A DNA stretch of 43,194 bases from Eubacteriales bacterium (GCA_030536855.1 JAUNPK010000022.1:1-43194), one strand, 5' to 3'. Positions 8,665 through 17,727 are shown, counted from the first letter of the stretch. Notes: generated by a model not told the origin, from the letters alone. Translations and numbers: made by a program.

Positions 8665-10221
8665 TTATTTTATGTCCGAACTTTTGATTGTGACATTGGA
8701 TACATTTTCCATGCCTTCAATATTAATATTTCTATCAGTTTTAGCCTGAAGTGTATTGGCTTTCATGACATCTGTTATATCGAATCCTGTAGTTTCCTTA
8801 ATAGATTCGATGGTCTTTGCAAGAACTGAAGGCACATAACCGCCCATCTGTCCTACACCTGAACCGCCATTACTGTCACCACCATCAATAATGGTAATCT
8901 TATCAATACTCTGAAGTGGTTTTGCCACTTGTTCTGCCATTTCAGGAAGAACTTTAACAAGCATTTCCATCATAGCAGCCTGACCGTACTTCTCATACGC
9001 TTCGGCTTTCTTCTCCATAGCTTCCGCTTCGGCAATACCTTTAGCCTTTGTAGCCTCAGCTTCCGCAATACCTGTCTTGGCAATAGCATCTGCCTGAGCC
9101 TGAGCCTTTATGGCAATAGCTTCCGCCTCTGCCTGGGCTTCTACCTTACGTGCTTCAGCTCTTGCCTCTGCCTCAGCAATCTGACGATATTTTTCAGCAT
9201 CAGCATTTGCCATCTGTTTTGCTTTCTCAGCATTGGCAGGCTCTACGATTGATACACGAAGACTTTCTTTTGTCTTTTCAGCCTGTCTTTGGGCAAGTTC
9301 AATATTCTTCTGCTCAGCAGCAATCTGTACCTGAATTTCAGCTTCTGCAATTTCCTTCTGTCTCTGCTTCTTCAAGAGTTCTGCATCCATCTGAGCCTGA
9401 ATAACATCCTTCTGAGTAATGTTAGACTGAATATCATGGGCAAGTTCCGCCTTAGCCATAGCAGTTTCCTGCTCCTGCTTGTAAGCAGATTCAAGGACAG
9501 CTTTGTCTTTCGCTGCCTGGGAAATATCTGCCTCTGCTTTCAATCTTGCAGCTTCACCTTCCTGACGTGCCTGTGAAGTCTTAATCTGCATATCCCTTGC
9601 AGCCTCAGCTTTCTGAATCTCTGCGTCTTTCTTTCTCTGGGCAATCATACCTTCACCAAGAGCTTTAATATAACCATTTTCATCAGAAATATCTGTGATT
9701 GTAAAGTTCTTTACCTCAAGACCCATATTGCCTAACTCAGTACCAACTACTTCCTGTACCCTTGAAGAAAATTCTTCTCTTTTCTGGTACAATTCTTCAA
9801 CGGTCATGGTAGCGATAATTTCTCTCAACTTACCTTCCAGTACCGCAATAGCTGTTCCCTGAATATTATCAATAATTTCCTTTTCATTACGTCCTGTAAA
9901 CTGCTCAATGGCTGTGAGAATACTGTTCTTTTCGTTTCTTACCTTAATTACGGCTGTTGTAATAACACTGATAGGAACACCCTGACTTGAAAGACTGCTT
10001 CGTGTAGCAACACTAAGGGGTATATTTCCCAAAGAAATATAATCAATTCTCTCAAACACAGGTATTACGAGTCCACCTCCACCGGTAATAACTCTCTTTT
10101 TCATACCTGTTACAACTCCTGCCTTATCCTGTGGCACTTTTTTCCACATTCTAAGAACAACTGCAAGTATAATTATTATACCCACTACTGCAGCTACGAT
10201 TCCAATCAAACTTGAATCCAT
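8665..10221 (-). CDS. floT: Flotillin-like SPFH-domain membrane protein
   Basis: A scaffold of functional membrane microdomains. It has an N-terminal membrane segment (about residues 5-24) and an SPFH/band-7 domain (about 28-200: VPQDKAGVVTGMKKRVITGG, ISLGNIPLSVATRSSLSSQG). A long Ala/Glu/Lys-rich coiled coil follows (about 210-400, with repeated EAEA/AEAR units), then a C-terminal tail with the flotillin-like segment KVLPEMAEQVAKPL. Length is 518 residues, close to B. subtilis FloT. The start ATG has the SD GAGGAGG. It lies 63 nt downstream of an NfeD-like gene, the standard partner. The Ala-rich coiled coil produces long open frames on the opposite strand that are not genes. Confidence 0.95.
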   Translation of the reverse strand: MDSSLIGIVAAVVGIIIILAVVLRMWKKVPQDKAGVVTGMKKRVITGGGGLVIPVFERIDYISLGNIPLSVATRSSLSSQGVPISVITTAVIKVRNEKNSILTAIEQFTGRNEKEIIDNIQGTAIAVLEGKLREIIATMTVEELYQKREEFSSRVQEVVGTELGNMGLEVKNFTITDISDENGYIKALGEGMIAQRKKDAEIQKAEAARDMQIKTSQARQEGEAARLKAEADISQAAKDKAVLESAYKQEQETAMAKAELAHDIQSNITQKDVIQAQMDAELLKKQRQKEIAEAEIQVQIAAEQKNIELAQRQAEKTKESLRVSIVEPANAEKAKQMANADAEKYRQIAEAEARAEARKVEAQAEAEAIAIKAQAQADAIAKTGIAEAEATKAKGIAEAEAMEKKAEAYEKYGQAAMMEMLVKVLPEMAEQVAKPLQSIDKITIIDGGDSNGGSGVGQMGGYVPSVLAKTIESIKETTGFDITDVMKANTLQAKTDRNINIEGMENVSNVTIKSSDIK

Positions 10222-10284
10222 AACCTATTCCTCCTCATATTTATTGTTTTTAATCACTAATATATGTAACACACATAAGTGTAA

Positions 10285-10872
10285 TTACTGTACATCACTC
10301 ATCTTGTGGTATTTTTCCTCAAGATGGTCTGTGCTCTCAACTATTATATAGTCTCCTTCAAACCTTAAAATGTCAACCTCTTTATCCTGCTCTATAGCCA
10401 TGCCATCAGATGATTTTGCGGGATATGAAACATTAGAACCGGTGCTTACGAGAATGCTTACAGCTCCAACTCCATTGTCCGGAATCCTGTTACTTACTTT
10501 ACCTTTTCTAAGCAATATCTCATCTCTGTCCGATGGGAAATTTTCAACTTTCTTAAGTCTTTTTACTACTGATTGTAATGCTACCGCAAATATATATCCC
10601 ACCAGCAATCCTAGAACCACCAGCAGCCATACCGGCAGTCTGTTCTGAAAAATCATTCCAAAACATCCAAATATAAGTGACCACAAGCAAAGACTGTTAA
10701 CTGATAAAGGAAGAAAATCAAAACACCAGTCTCCTCCAAAATCCAACTGAAAGACATCTATATCAAGGAAATCAACAAAACCATCAAACAAATTAAGAAC
10801 TATACTGCAAAATGGAATCAACAATCCAATAATCACACACGCAATACATATTGTTTGAAACATTTTTCTCAC
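10285..10872 (-). CDS. NfeD-like membrane protein (flotillin partner)
   Basis: A 195-residue protein. It has an N-terminal hydrophobic helix (about residues 7-28), two further membrane segments (about 58-78 and 80-103) and a soluble C-terminal domain of about 75 residues. The C-terminal part (LLRKGKVSNRIPDNGVGAVS, SYPAKSSDGMAIEQDKEVDI, GDYIIVE) matches the OB-fold of NfeD/YuaF proteins. It immediately precedes the flotillin gene, as yuaF precedes floT in Bacillus. The SD is GAGGGGTGAG before ATG. The membrane arrangement is by eye; family assignment rests on the OB-fold pattern and the neighbour. Confidence 0.85.
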   Translation of the reverse strand: MRKMFQTICIACVIIGLLIPFCSIVLNLFDGFVDFLDIDVFQLDFGGDWCFDFLPLSVNSLCLWSLIFGCFGMIFQNRLPVWLLVVLGLLVGYIFAVALQSVVKRLKKVENFPSDRDEILLRKGKVSNRIPDNGVGAVSILVSTGSNVSYPAKSSDGMAIEQDKEVDILRFEGDYIIVESTDHLEEKYHKMSDVQ

Positions 10873-10972
10873 CCCTCACTTACTTTCTTTTACTTAATAA
10901 TATACTATTATTATTTTTTATAAAATCCTAAAAAATACATTATTTCCCTCTAATCGTGCAAAAAAGCATAAC

Positions 10973-11008
10973 AAAAAATACCCTGAGCACGCAAATTGCC
11001 CAAGGTAT
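10973..11008 (-). terminator. Terminator after leuCD
   Basis: On the minus strand, a stem of about 11 bp with wobbles (ATACCTTGGGC / GCTCAGGGTAT) is followed by TTTTTTG. It starts 6 nt after the leuD stop. Confidence 0.85.
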
Positions 11009-11014
11009 TCTTAA

Positions 11015-11500
11015 CTACTTATTGTTTATATAATTAACAAGCCCTTCTGCTTTTATTATCTTCTGCATAAATTCCGGGAAAGCCTGACCCTGGAAAGTCT
11101 GACCTGTAGTCTTATCTGTAATAACACCACTGTCAAAATCAATTGACACTTCATCACCATCATTTATTGCCTTTGCTGCTTCAGGACATTCGATAATAGG
11201 AAGTCCAATATTGATAGAATTTCTGTAAAAAATTCTCGCAAATGTTTCTGCAATAACACAGCTTACTCCTGCTGCCTTTATAGCTATTGGTGCATGTTCT
11301 CTTGATGAACCGCATCCAAAATTCTTATTGGCAACAATAATGTCACCCTTGCTAACCTTATTAACAAATTCTTTATCGATATCTTCCATACAGTGAGTTG
11401 CTAACTCTGCCGGATCAGATGAATTAAGATATCTTGCAGGGATAATAACATCTGTATCGATATTATCACCAAACTTAAACACTTTACCTTCTGCTAACAT
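11015..11500 (-). CDS. leuD: 3-isopropylmalate dehydratase small subunit
   Basis: With LeuC it isomerises 2-isopropylmalate to 3-isopropylmalate in leucine synthesis. The 161-residue protein shows the swivel-domain motifs [16 protein letters not shown], the aconitase-type [12 protein letters not shown] and [15 protein letters not shown]. The ATG at 11498-11500 has the SD CGGAGG; a longer frame starts at 11530 but has no better SD. It follows leuC by about 49 nt and precedes a terminator. Bacterial short-form LeuD proteins of about 160-165 residues fit this length. Confidence 0.97.
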   Translation of the reverse strand: MLAEGKVFKFGDNIDTDVIIPARYLNSSDPAELATHCMEDIDKEFVNKVSKGDIIVANKNFGCGSSREHAPIAIKAAGVSCVIAETFARIFYRNSINIGLPIIECPEAAKAINDGDEVSIDFDSGVITDKTTGQTFQGQAFPEFMQKIIKAEGLVNYINNK

Positions 11501-11549
11501 AAATATTCCTCCGTTTCTACGCTGTTTCACCGCGCATCTTCATAACATA

Positions 11550-12815
11550 TTAAATTCCTAATTCCGATGGCTGGCTAATCTTACCTGTTACCGCACTTGC
11601 TGCCGCTACAGCCGGACTGGCAAGATAAATCTCTGAATTAACATGTCCCATACGTCCAACAAAGTTTCTGTTAGTTGTAGATACACATTTTTCTCCTTCT
11701 GCAAGGATACCCATATATCCACCGAGACAAGGTCCGCATGTTGGTGTACTTACAACAGCACCTGCCTTTATAAATGTCTGAACAAGACCTTCTTCTATAG
11801 CCTGCATATATATATTCTGTGTTGCCGGAATAACAATTACTCTCAATCCCTTGGCTACCTTTCTTCCATCAAGAATCTTGGCAGCACATCTTAAATCATC
11901 GATTCTTCCGTTAGTACATGAACCGATTACAACCTGATTAATCTTTATTTCATCAATTGAGTCTACTGTATGTGTATTCTCCGGAAGATGAGGGAAGGAA
12001 ACTGTAGACTTAATTGTTGAAAGGTCAATTTCTATAACCTGATCATACTCAGCATCCTCGTCTGCAGTATACTCAACAAATGGTCTCTTAGAATGTTCTT
12101 TCATATACTCTCTTGCAAGATCATCTACAGGGAAAATTCCATTCTTTCCCCCTGCTTCAATTGCCATATTAGCAATTGTAAATCTGTCATCCATAGTAAG
12201 GTTCTTAACACCTTCACCCACGAATTCCATAGACTTATATAATGCACCGTCCACACCTATCATTCCGATAATATGGAGAATAACATCCTTACCGCTTACC
12301 CACTTATTAAGCTTTCCTTTAAGAACAAATTTAATAGCTGAAGGCACCTTAAACCATGCCTTTCCTGTTGCCATACCGGCTGCCATGTCTGTTGAGCCTA
12401 CACCTGTTGAAAATGCTCCTAAAGCTCCGTATGTACATGTATGTGAATCAGCACCTATAATAACATCACCTGCTACAGTAAGACCCTGCTCAGGAAGAAG
12501 CGCATGCTCTATACCCATCTGTCCTACTTCAAAGTAATTGGTAATATCATGCTTCATGGCAAATTCACGTACACATTTGCAATGTTCTGCTGACTTTATA
12601 TCCTTATTAGGAACAAAATGATCCGGTACCAATGCAATCTTATCCTTGTCAAATACAGTCTTAACTGTCATCTTATCCATCTCATGTATTGCTACAGGAG
12701 AAGTGATATCATTACCAAGAACAAGGTCTAAATCCGCCTCAATCAACTGTCCTGCTTTAACTTCAGAAAGACCTGCATGGGCTGCAAGAATCTTCTGTGT
12801 CATTGTCATTCCCAT
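11550..12815 (-). CDS. leuC: 3-isopropylmalate dehydratase large subunit
   Basis: The iron-sulfur subunit of isopropylmalate isomerase. The 421-residue protein carries cluster ligands Cys300 (VIGSCTNGR), Cys360 and Cys363 (TCGPCLGG). It also has the aconitase-family motifs [20 protein letters not shown] and the C-terminal [12 protein letters not shown]. This size is typical of the homoaconitase/LeuC type found with ~160-residue LeuD in Clostridia and archaea. The ATG at 12815 follows the SD AAGGAGG. A good promoter lies about 50 nt upstream, so leuC-leuD form a two-gene operon. leuA and leuB are not in the window. Confidence 0.97.
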   Translation of the reverse strand: MGMTMTQKILAAHAGLSEVKAGQLIEADLDLVLGNDITSPVAIHEMDKMTVKTVFDKDKIALVPDHFVPNKDIKSAEHCKCVREFAMKHDITNYFEVGQMGIEHALLPEQGLTVAGDVIIGADSHTCTYGALGAFSTGVGSTDMAAGMATGKAWFKVPSAIKFVLKGKLNKWVSGKDVILHIIGMIGVDGALYKSMEFVGEGVKNLTMDDRFTIANMAIEAGGKNGIFPVDDLAREYMKEHSKRPFVEYTADEDAEYDQVIEIDLSTIKSTVSFPHLPENTHTVDSIDEIKINQVVIGSCTNGRIDDLRCAAKILDGRKVAKGLRVIVIPATQNIYMQAIEEGLVQTFIKAGAVVSTPTCGPCLGGYMGILAEGEKCVSTTNRNFVGRMGHVNSEIYLASPAVAAASAVTGKISQPSELGI

Positions 12816-12863
12816 TTTTAATTCCTCCTTAAAAAATCATGTATAAAACATAGAACTTTTACT

Positions 12864-12892
12864 ATTTTACAGTATATATTTTCATAATGCAA
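12864..12892 (-). promoter_or_regulatory. leuCD promoter
   Basis: Minus-strand TTGCAT (12887-12892), 17-nt spacer, TAAAAT (12864-12869), about 50 nt upstream of the leuC start. Between it and the S66 peptidase gene lies the second long hairpin. Confidence 0.7.
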
Positions 12893-12917
12893 ACCATAAA
12901 TCTATCCGGAATGCTAA

Positions 12918-13171
12918 TTAATATAAAGATTAGGGTTCCAAAAGCCCATTATAATTTTATGTCCTGGCAAATTACACAAAGAAAGTTGTTTGAATTCCAT
13001 TGTGCTAACCATTCCGATGAGCCTCTTAGCACAAAATCGTGTTCAGCAAAGGCTTCCACGATTTTAAGAGTCTCATCTCCATAGCACAAAAGTCATTTAA
13101 ACAATCTTCTTTGTGCAATTCGCCACTCACATTTTTCATAATGGGCTTTTGACACCCTAATCATATAAATA
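12918..13171. repeat. Second long imperfect inverted repeat (about 235-254 bp)
   Basis: The outer arms are GATTAGGGT (12928-12936) and ACCCTAATC (13154-13162). Next inward, CAAAAGCCCATTAT pairs with ATAATGGGCTTTTG. Further in, TGGCAAATTACACAAAG pairs with CTTTGTGCAATTCGCCA apart from two mismatches. GTGCTA and GATGAG blocks also pair with their complements, and the core AAAATCGTG/CACGATTTT (13033-13065) closes the stem. Weaker complementarity extends to 12918 and 13171. It carries no gene and fills the gap between leuC and the S66 peptidase gene, covering that gene's stop codon. Several mismatches become G-U wobbles if the minus strand is transcribed, hinting at an RNA structure. Confidence 0.85.
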
Positions 13172-14209
13172 ATTAAAACGGAGATTATTATCTCTTACGG
13201 TAACCTGTACCTGCGCTCCGCTCACAATAGGCATTGAAGGTGGCAGATGTCCAAAGTCAGCATCCATAATAACTGGCACATTATATTTTTTTGCCACTTC
13301 CGTAACAGCATTGTACTGGTTCATTCCCATCATTTCCTGTCCAAAAACAAGAGGTCTTCCGATTATAAAGCCTTTGACATACTTAAACCATCCTGCGTTA
13401 TCCATCTGCCACATAGCACGTCTTATACTCATAACATTAAGATCACAGCTTTCTAAAAACCAGATAATGCCATCACTCTTATACTTTTCATTAAACTCCT
13501 GCACATTATCAAATCTTGTTCCTAAAAGATTTACAAGGCAGTCCATGCAGCCTCCCAGCAACCGTCCCTTTATATTAATTGATACTCCTTCTTTGGAAGT
13601 ATCCACAGTTTGATTTCCTATAAAACATTTTAAAATTTTTAACTCTGTCAGATTATACTCGGGTGTGGGATTATCCTCACTCTTAAGGGATTCCTTCTCC
13701 CATAGAGCATATCCGCTTATATCCTTTTTCCTACCCATCATAACATCCAAGGCATCCTTAAGGGCAGGATGCAATCTATCCTGTCCAAATGCAGCTGCAC
13801 AAGGACCGTATATGCTTGCAGTGTCACATATTGTATTGAGAAGAAAAGTGAAATTGGTATTATCTGAATATCCCATAAACCATTTTGGTGAAGCATTTTT
13901 TATTCTCTCAAAATCTACAAAAGGCAGAATTTCACACATGAGTTCACCGCCTCCGCAGGAAATAAGAACATCACAATCTTCGGATGTGTACATTTCCGTA
14001 AGCTCTTTTCCACATAATTCAGGAGTGTTACTTATGCCCACACCTTTATTTTCATAAACATTAGGTCCTAATTTTACATTCAGACCCATGTTCTTAAATC
14101 TTTCCAAAGCCTTATTAAATCCTGTTATATAAGGCTCCGTAGCACAGCCAAATGACGGTGCAACGAAGCCTATACATCCTTCATTATTAAGGAATCCCGG
14201 ATATTTCAT
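13157..14209 (-). CDS. S66 family peptidase (LD-carboxypeptidase / MccF-like)
   Basis: A cytoplasmic serine peptidase of the family containing LD-carboxypeptidase A (murein tetrapeptide recycling) and MccF (microcin C7 self-immunity). The catalytic triad is visible: Ser115 (FMGYSDNT, nucleophile elbow), Glu253 (WFLESCD) and His321 (DADFGHLPPSMP). The N-terminus GCIGFVAPSFG and the segment VLISCGGGELMCEILPFVDF are typical. Length is 350 residues, and the presence of the region between Ser and Glu suggests the MccF-like subgroup. The SD AGGAGA precedes ATG. It is 17 nt downstream of mecA. Its TAG stop lies inside the arm of a long hairpin. The family is certain; the substrate is unknown. Confidence 0.9.
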   Translation of the reverse strand: MKYPGFLNNEGCIGFVAPSFGCATEPYITGFNKALERFKNMGLNVKLGPNVYENKGVGISNTPELCGKELTEMYTSEDCDVLISCGGGELMCEILPFVDFERIKNASPKWFMGYSDNTNFTFLLNTICDTASIYGPCAAAFGQDRLHPALKDALDVMMGRKKDISGYALWEKESLKSEDNPTPEYNLTELKILKCFIGNQTVDTSKEGVSINIKGRLLGGCMDCLVNLLGTRFDNVQEFNEKYKSDGIIWFLESCDLNVMSIRRAMWQMDNAGWFKYVKGFIIGRPLVFGQEMMGMNQYNAVTEVAKKYNVPVIMDADFGHLPPSMPIVSGAQVQVTVRDNNLRFNYLYD

Positions 14210-14226
14210 AAACTATCTCCTATTAA

Positions 14227-15066
14227 TTATCCCTGATACTTCTTTACCTTGTTTATAGCATTAGCAGGAATAATACATCTGCAATGCTCCTTTATCCAAG
14301 ATAGTCTTTCTTCCTTTGCAGAATCAAACTCCCCATACTCCATAAGAAGATTAAGCACTGCTCTATACTTGCCTTCTGCACATTTTCCCTTTTCTATCAC
14401 CAGGTATAAACATTCTTTATCCGTATTCTTGTACAGGCTGTTTCCTATACCCCATGTTTTACTAACCAATGCACAAAATTCTTCAAAGTCATCATAACTG
14501 TCCATCTTAAATATTGCATATCCTGCTTTAACAATTGAATCAGCCTTATTCTTTGATGGCACCTTCACACTTGTATAATCACTCTCACTGCTTGTCTCAC
14601 CAATCTTACTTTTGTTGTCTTTTACATTTTCTCCATTATCTTTAGTCGTATTATCTCCAAACAATTCTGATATCCTGTCAAAAGGAGAAAATTCTGCAGG
14701 CTTTGACATTTCCCCTGCATTCTTAATAACATTACTTCTATTTTCCTTGAAATGTCCCGAAGATGTTATGGCCTTAGCTGCTCTCTCCCCTGCCTGTTTG
14801 AGCATATTGGTAAAATCTTCCTGACCGGATGAAATTGTAAGCAGAATAGAATGATCAGGCTGTGGCGCAAGCTGAAGAGACATAACCCCTCCATCAAGCA
14901 CGATTCCTATACTTTTTTCTGCCTCTTCCATAATAACGTCAAGAAGGCTATGTATCTTTCTTGTATCATTCTTAAAAAAATCATCCAGAGTTATGTTGTT
15001 TTCTTCAAGATCCTCTTCATACAAGAGACATTGAAATTTATTGTCATCTATTTTTCTTATTTCCAT
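14227..15066 (-). CDS. mecA: Adaptor protein MecA
   Basis: An adaptor that delivers substrates to ClpC for degradation by ClpCP. The N-terminal domain (about residues 1-80) reads MEIRKIDDNKFQCLLYEEDL, DLEENNITLDDFFKND and SLLDVIMEEAEKSIG, as in the MecA family. The C-terminal domain (about 185-279) has AIFKMDSYDDFEEFCALVSK, NTDKECLYLVIEKGK and LMEYGEFDS, the ClpC-binding part. The middle (about 95-180) is polar, low-complexity linker. Length of 279 is slightly above the 220-250 of Bacillus MecA because of this linker. The SD GAGGT precedes ATG. It is followed after 17 nt by the S66 peptidase gene. Which substrates it targets cannot be told from this window. Confidence 0.9.
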   Translation of the reverse strand: MEIRKIDDNKFQCLLYEEDLEENNITLDDFFKNDTRKIHSLLDVIMEEAEKSIGIVLDGGVMSLQLAPQPDHSILLTISSGQEDFTNMLKQAGERAAKAITSSGHFKENRSNVIKNAGEMSKPAEFSPFDRISELFGDNTTKDNGENVKDNKSKIGETSSESDYTSVKVPSKNKADSIVKAGYAIFKMDSYDDFEEFCALVSKTWGIGNSLYKNTDKECLYLVIEKGKCAEGKYRAVLNLLMEYGEFDSAKEERLSWIKEHCRCIIPANAINKVKKYQG

Positions 15067-15164
15067 AAAACCTCATTCCTAATCTATTTGCATTTTAAAT
15101 TAGCTATAAACTATGTAAAGTGTAAATATAATAACATATTTTTAAAAAAAGTACATCCGGTAAA

Positions 15165-16034
15165 TTAAAGATTACGTCGAACTTCTTCCACCAGTCTGTG
15201 CATCAACAGATTGATATTATTTATCTTTTCTTTTTCTTCGTATCTGAAATGTTTTCTTTCATTAAAGGCATATACCGAAGCTCTAACAACATTTCTTTCA
15301 ATTTCTGCATTTACACGGCAGTAATCCACAAATTCAAGGGCACCTATCCGCTTAGTAAGTTCATTTTCAATATCAAAACACTTCTCTGTTTCCTCATCAC
15401 CGTAATTATCTCTCAAAAAATCAACCAAATCATTGTCAGATGTAAGTATGGCTGTTGAGGCAGTTCCGGCAGCAGGAATAAATGTTTTACAATCCAGATA
15501 GTTGTAACTCAATCCCTTAATCTTGTCTCTTTTCATTATCTTTACGTCATCAACCGGAACCAGTATGGCATCACACTCATCAGCAATCAGCTTCTTAAAA
15601 CATCTGTTAATGCTTTTTTCAACTACACATGTTACATCATCGTAGAGATGGCAGAACTGGGTACCATCATCTTCACTGATGGTACATATAAGAGCTCCCT
15701 CCAGTATGTCATTTTTTCTCTTTCTCTTTATCAGAACAAATCTTTGATCACGTCTTTTAATTAATGTTGCAATACTGACATTCTGTGGAATTTCAACACC
15801 GTTACCAATACATTTATAAAGTTCATCCATATCAATAAAGGCTATATTATACTTCTGTTCCCCAAGTCTACGTAAAACATTCTCGGTTTCCGTGAGTAAT
15901 TCATCCTTCTCCAAAAATTGTTTCTCTATCGCAATATTTTTATTTTTCTTTTTTAAAAATCTTATAATTAAATCACACTTTGCAGATGTGAGCTTTTTTG
16001 TACCCACCCCAACCACAAGTTTGTTTTCCTGCAT
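15165..16034 (-). CDS. HemC (porphobilinogen deaminase)-like protein lacking catalytic signatures
   Basis: A 289-residue protein that aligns by eye along the length of hydroxymethylbilane synthase. VVGVGTKKLTSAK matches the N-terminal strand and helix, and YNIAFIDMDELYK matches the DIAVHSMKDVP region. VSIATLIKRRDQRFVLI matches the segment after it, CDAILVPVDDVKIM matches YDAIILAVAGLKRL, FIPAAGTASTAIL matches LPAVGQGAVGIE, and ENELTKRI the helix before the cofactor loop. The key residues are missing: there is no SMKD aspartate motif, no SLRR arginines, and no cysteine at the dipyrromethane attachment site (IGALEF in place of EGGCQV). It is therefore probably not a functional deaminase. The gene has its own promoter and no heme genes nearby. 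The role is unknown; sensing or binding a tetrapyrrole is speculation. Confidence 0.6.
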   Translation of the reverse strand: MQENKLVVGVGTKKLTSAKCDLIIRFLKKKNKNIAIEKQFLEKDELLTETENVLRRLGEQKYNIAFIDMDELYKCIGNGVEIPQNVSIATLIKRRDQRFVLIKRKRKNDILEGALICTISEDDGTQFCHLYDDVTCVVEKSINRCFKKLIADECDAILVPVDDVKIMKRDKIKGLSYNYLDCKTFIPAAGTASTAILTSDNDLVDFLRDNYGDEETEKCFDIENELTKRIGALEFVDYCRVNAEIERNVVRASVYAFNERKHFRYEEKEKINNINLLMHRLVEEVRRNL

Positions 16035-16118
16035 ATAATCATTCTTTCTTTGTTTATTAATTATCCCTCCATACCTTACGTCTCATACTTTCTGTCTCAA
16101 GAGGACAATTCCTTGATA

Positions 16119-16148
16119 ATTATATCATAATAGATGTATTTACTGCAA
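16119..16148 (-). promoter_or_regulatory. Promoter of the HemC-like gene
   Basis: Minus-strand TTGCAG (16143-16148), 18-nt spacer, perfect TATAAT (16119-16124), about 85 nt before the start codon. Confidence 0.6.
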
Positions 16149-16188
16149 AAACATATAAACAAGAATACTAACAGAGACTGCCTTTTCC

Positions 16189-16217
16189 TTGAAAGAATAC
16201 GCCTAATGTGCTATTTT
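16189..16217 (+). promoter_or_regulatory. Promoter of the PIG-L deacetylase gene
   Basis: Plus-strand TTGAAA (16189-16194), 17-nt spacer, TATTTT (16212-16217). The predicted transcript leader is about 50 nt. Confidence 0.55.
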
Positions 16218-16243
16218 ATTTGGAGGATTTATAGGAAAGGAAT

Positions 16244-16262
16244 TTGTATTTTACAAATACAA
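16244..16262 (+). promoter_or_regulatory. Hairpin between SD-like sequence and PIG-L start codon
   Basis: TTGTATTT-TAC-AAATACAA is a perfect 8-bp stem with a 3-nt loop. The only SD-like sequence (AAAGG, 16236-16240) lies 35 nt before the ATG; folding the hairpin would shorten this to about 16 nt. An in-frame stop (16264-16266) rules out an earlier start. Confidence 0.5.
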
Positions 16263-16275
16263 CATAAATAATATT

Positions 16276-17727
16276 ATGAAGCTAAAGAAAATATTTAAAT
16301 ATTTAATATCAATAACAGGAGGTCTGTGTCTCTGTCTTTCTCTTACAAGCACAGTAAAAGCTGATAACACGGCCAGCCAGCTGGACACTGATATCAGTCA
16401 TACAGGTTCTGGTTCAGTCACAAGACTTACTGACGGCTCATACACATCTAAATGTTATTTTGATGCCTCTGATACAATTACAATAACAAGCAACCAGGAC
16501 ATATACGGAATCTACATAATATGGGGAAGCGAAGTATCTCCTTATACCATCACTTACGATAATAAAACGGTATCCTGCGGAAAATATGGCTACCTTCACG
16601 ATTATGTTGCCCTTGAACAGGGAACAAAAAGTGTAACAATAAATATAAGCTCTGAAGTATCTATATGTGATATATATGCCTATTCTTCCGGAACACTTCC
16701 TTCAGAAGTTCAGGTATGGCAACCACCATGCAATTCAGAAACAGACATTCTTGTATTTTCCACCCACGCAGATGATGAAATACTATTTCTTGGCGCAGTA
16801 CTTGCCAACTATGGTGGTGAGCAGAAACTCAATGTTCAGGTTGCCTATTTATGTGATTTCTTTTTAACAGAACCCGTAAGAATGCAGGAAGAATTAGACG
16901 GATTGTGGGAATGCGGAATTACTCACTACCCTATAAAGGGGGACTTTAAGGACCTTTATTCAATGAGTCTGGAAACAGCTTTAAACCAATACAATTATGA
17001 AGACGTTGTTGCTTACGCAACTGAATGTATAAGACGTTTTAAACCAATGGTCTGTGTATCACAGGATTTCAATGGTGAGTACGGACATGGCGGACACAGA
17101 ATTTTTGCTAAAGCTATTGCTGAGTCTGTTGAAAATTCAAATACTGTAGAATTCTATTCAGAATCTTCCGCAAAATATGGTATATGGAATGTTCCTAAAA
17201 CATATATGCATCTTTACGAGGAGAATACCATAAAGCTGGATGTTGATACTCCGCTTTCAAATCTTGGAGGAAGAACCACCGTTAAGGTATTACAAGACGC
17301 ATTTGCACACCATGCTACTCAGGCAGGTTATACATTTAAAGTAAGAGATGACGGATACTCTACTTACAATGAAAAAAAGTTCGACTGTAGAGCATTTGGG
17401 TTATATAGAAGCACAGTAGGAACAGATACAAACAACAATATGATGGATAATGTTAAATCATATTCTCAACAGAAGGCTGAAGCTCTTGCCAAAGCTGAAG
17501 CTGAGGAACAGGCTTCCCGTGAAGCTACCCTTGCTGAAAATAATTCAGACATGAATGAGAATAATGATAGTTCCCATACTTCCGGAAAATTATCTGCAAA
17601 GAAAATGATTATCAATATAATTGCTATCATAATCATTGTTATAGTTATCGCATTACAGGCAAGCAGATCTAAATCCTTATACAGAAAGAAATATAAGAAA
17701 TACAAAGGTCAATGGAAAAGACAGTAG
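16276..17727 (+). CDS. Secreted PIG-L family deacetylase, C-terminally membrane anchored
   Basis: A probable zinc-dependent N-acetyl-sugar deacetylase acting outside the membrane. Residues 1-29 form a signal peptide (cleavage near VKA). Residues 32-145 are beta-rich, possibly a carbohydrate-binding jelly-roll-like domain. The PIG-L domain begins at about 157, with the zinc/catalytic motif HADDE (164-168) and the second motif HGGH (271-274). A charged segment with Lys/Ala/Glu and Asn/Ser repeats (about 398-440) leads to a membrane helix (about 446-464) and a very basic tail (RKKYKKYKGQWKRQ). The next gene is alr, 19 nt downstream, so the pair may be co-transcribed; alanine racemase makes a wall precursor and this enzyme may act on wall or surface glycans (inference). 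No close SD is present; see the hairpin entry. Confidence 0.88.
   Translation: MKLKKIFKYLISITGGLCLCLSLTSTVKADNTASQLDTDISHTGSGSVTRLTDGSYTSKCYFDASDTITITSNQDIYGIYIIWGSEVSPYTITYDNKTVSCGKYGYLHDYVALEQGTKSVTINISSEVSICDIYAYSSGTLPSEVQVWQPPCNSETDILVFSTHADDEILFLGAVLANYGGEQKLNVQVAYLCDFFLTEPVRMQEELDGLWECGITHYPIKGDFKDLYSMSLETALNQYNYEDVVAYATECIRRFKPMVCVSQDFNGEYGHGGHRIFAKAIAESVENSNTVEFYSESSAKYGIWNVPKTYMHLYEENTIKLDVDTPLSNLGGRTTVKVLQDAFAHHATQAGYTFKVRDDGYSTYNEKKFDCRAFGLYRSTVGTDTNNNMMDNVKSYSQQKAEALAKAEAEEQASREATLAENNSDMNENNDSSHTSGKLSAKKMIINIIAIIIIVIVIALQASRSKSLYRKKYKKYKGQWKRQ

Noticed and set aside
8929-9576. Several plus-strand frames opposite the flotillin coiled coil
   Set aside because: They arise from the Ala/Glu codon repeats on the coding strand and encode Ser/Leu/Phe-rich sequences without SDs.
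7572-13120. Shared 10-mer TTGTGCAATT in the two long hairpins (7572-7581 and 13111-13120) as proof of common origin
   Set aside because: It lies in the left arm of one and the right arm of the other, in non-equivalent orientation relative to the ends, and the surrounding sequence does not match.
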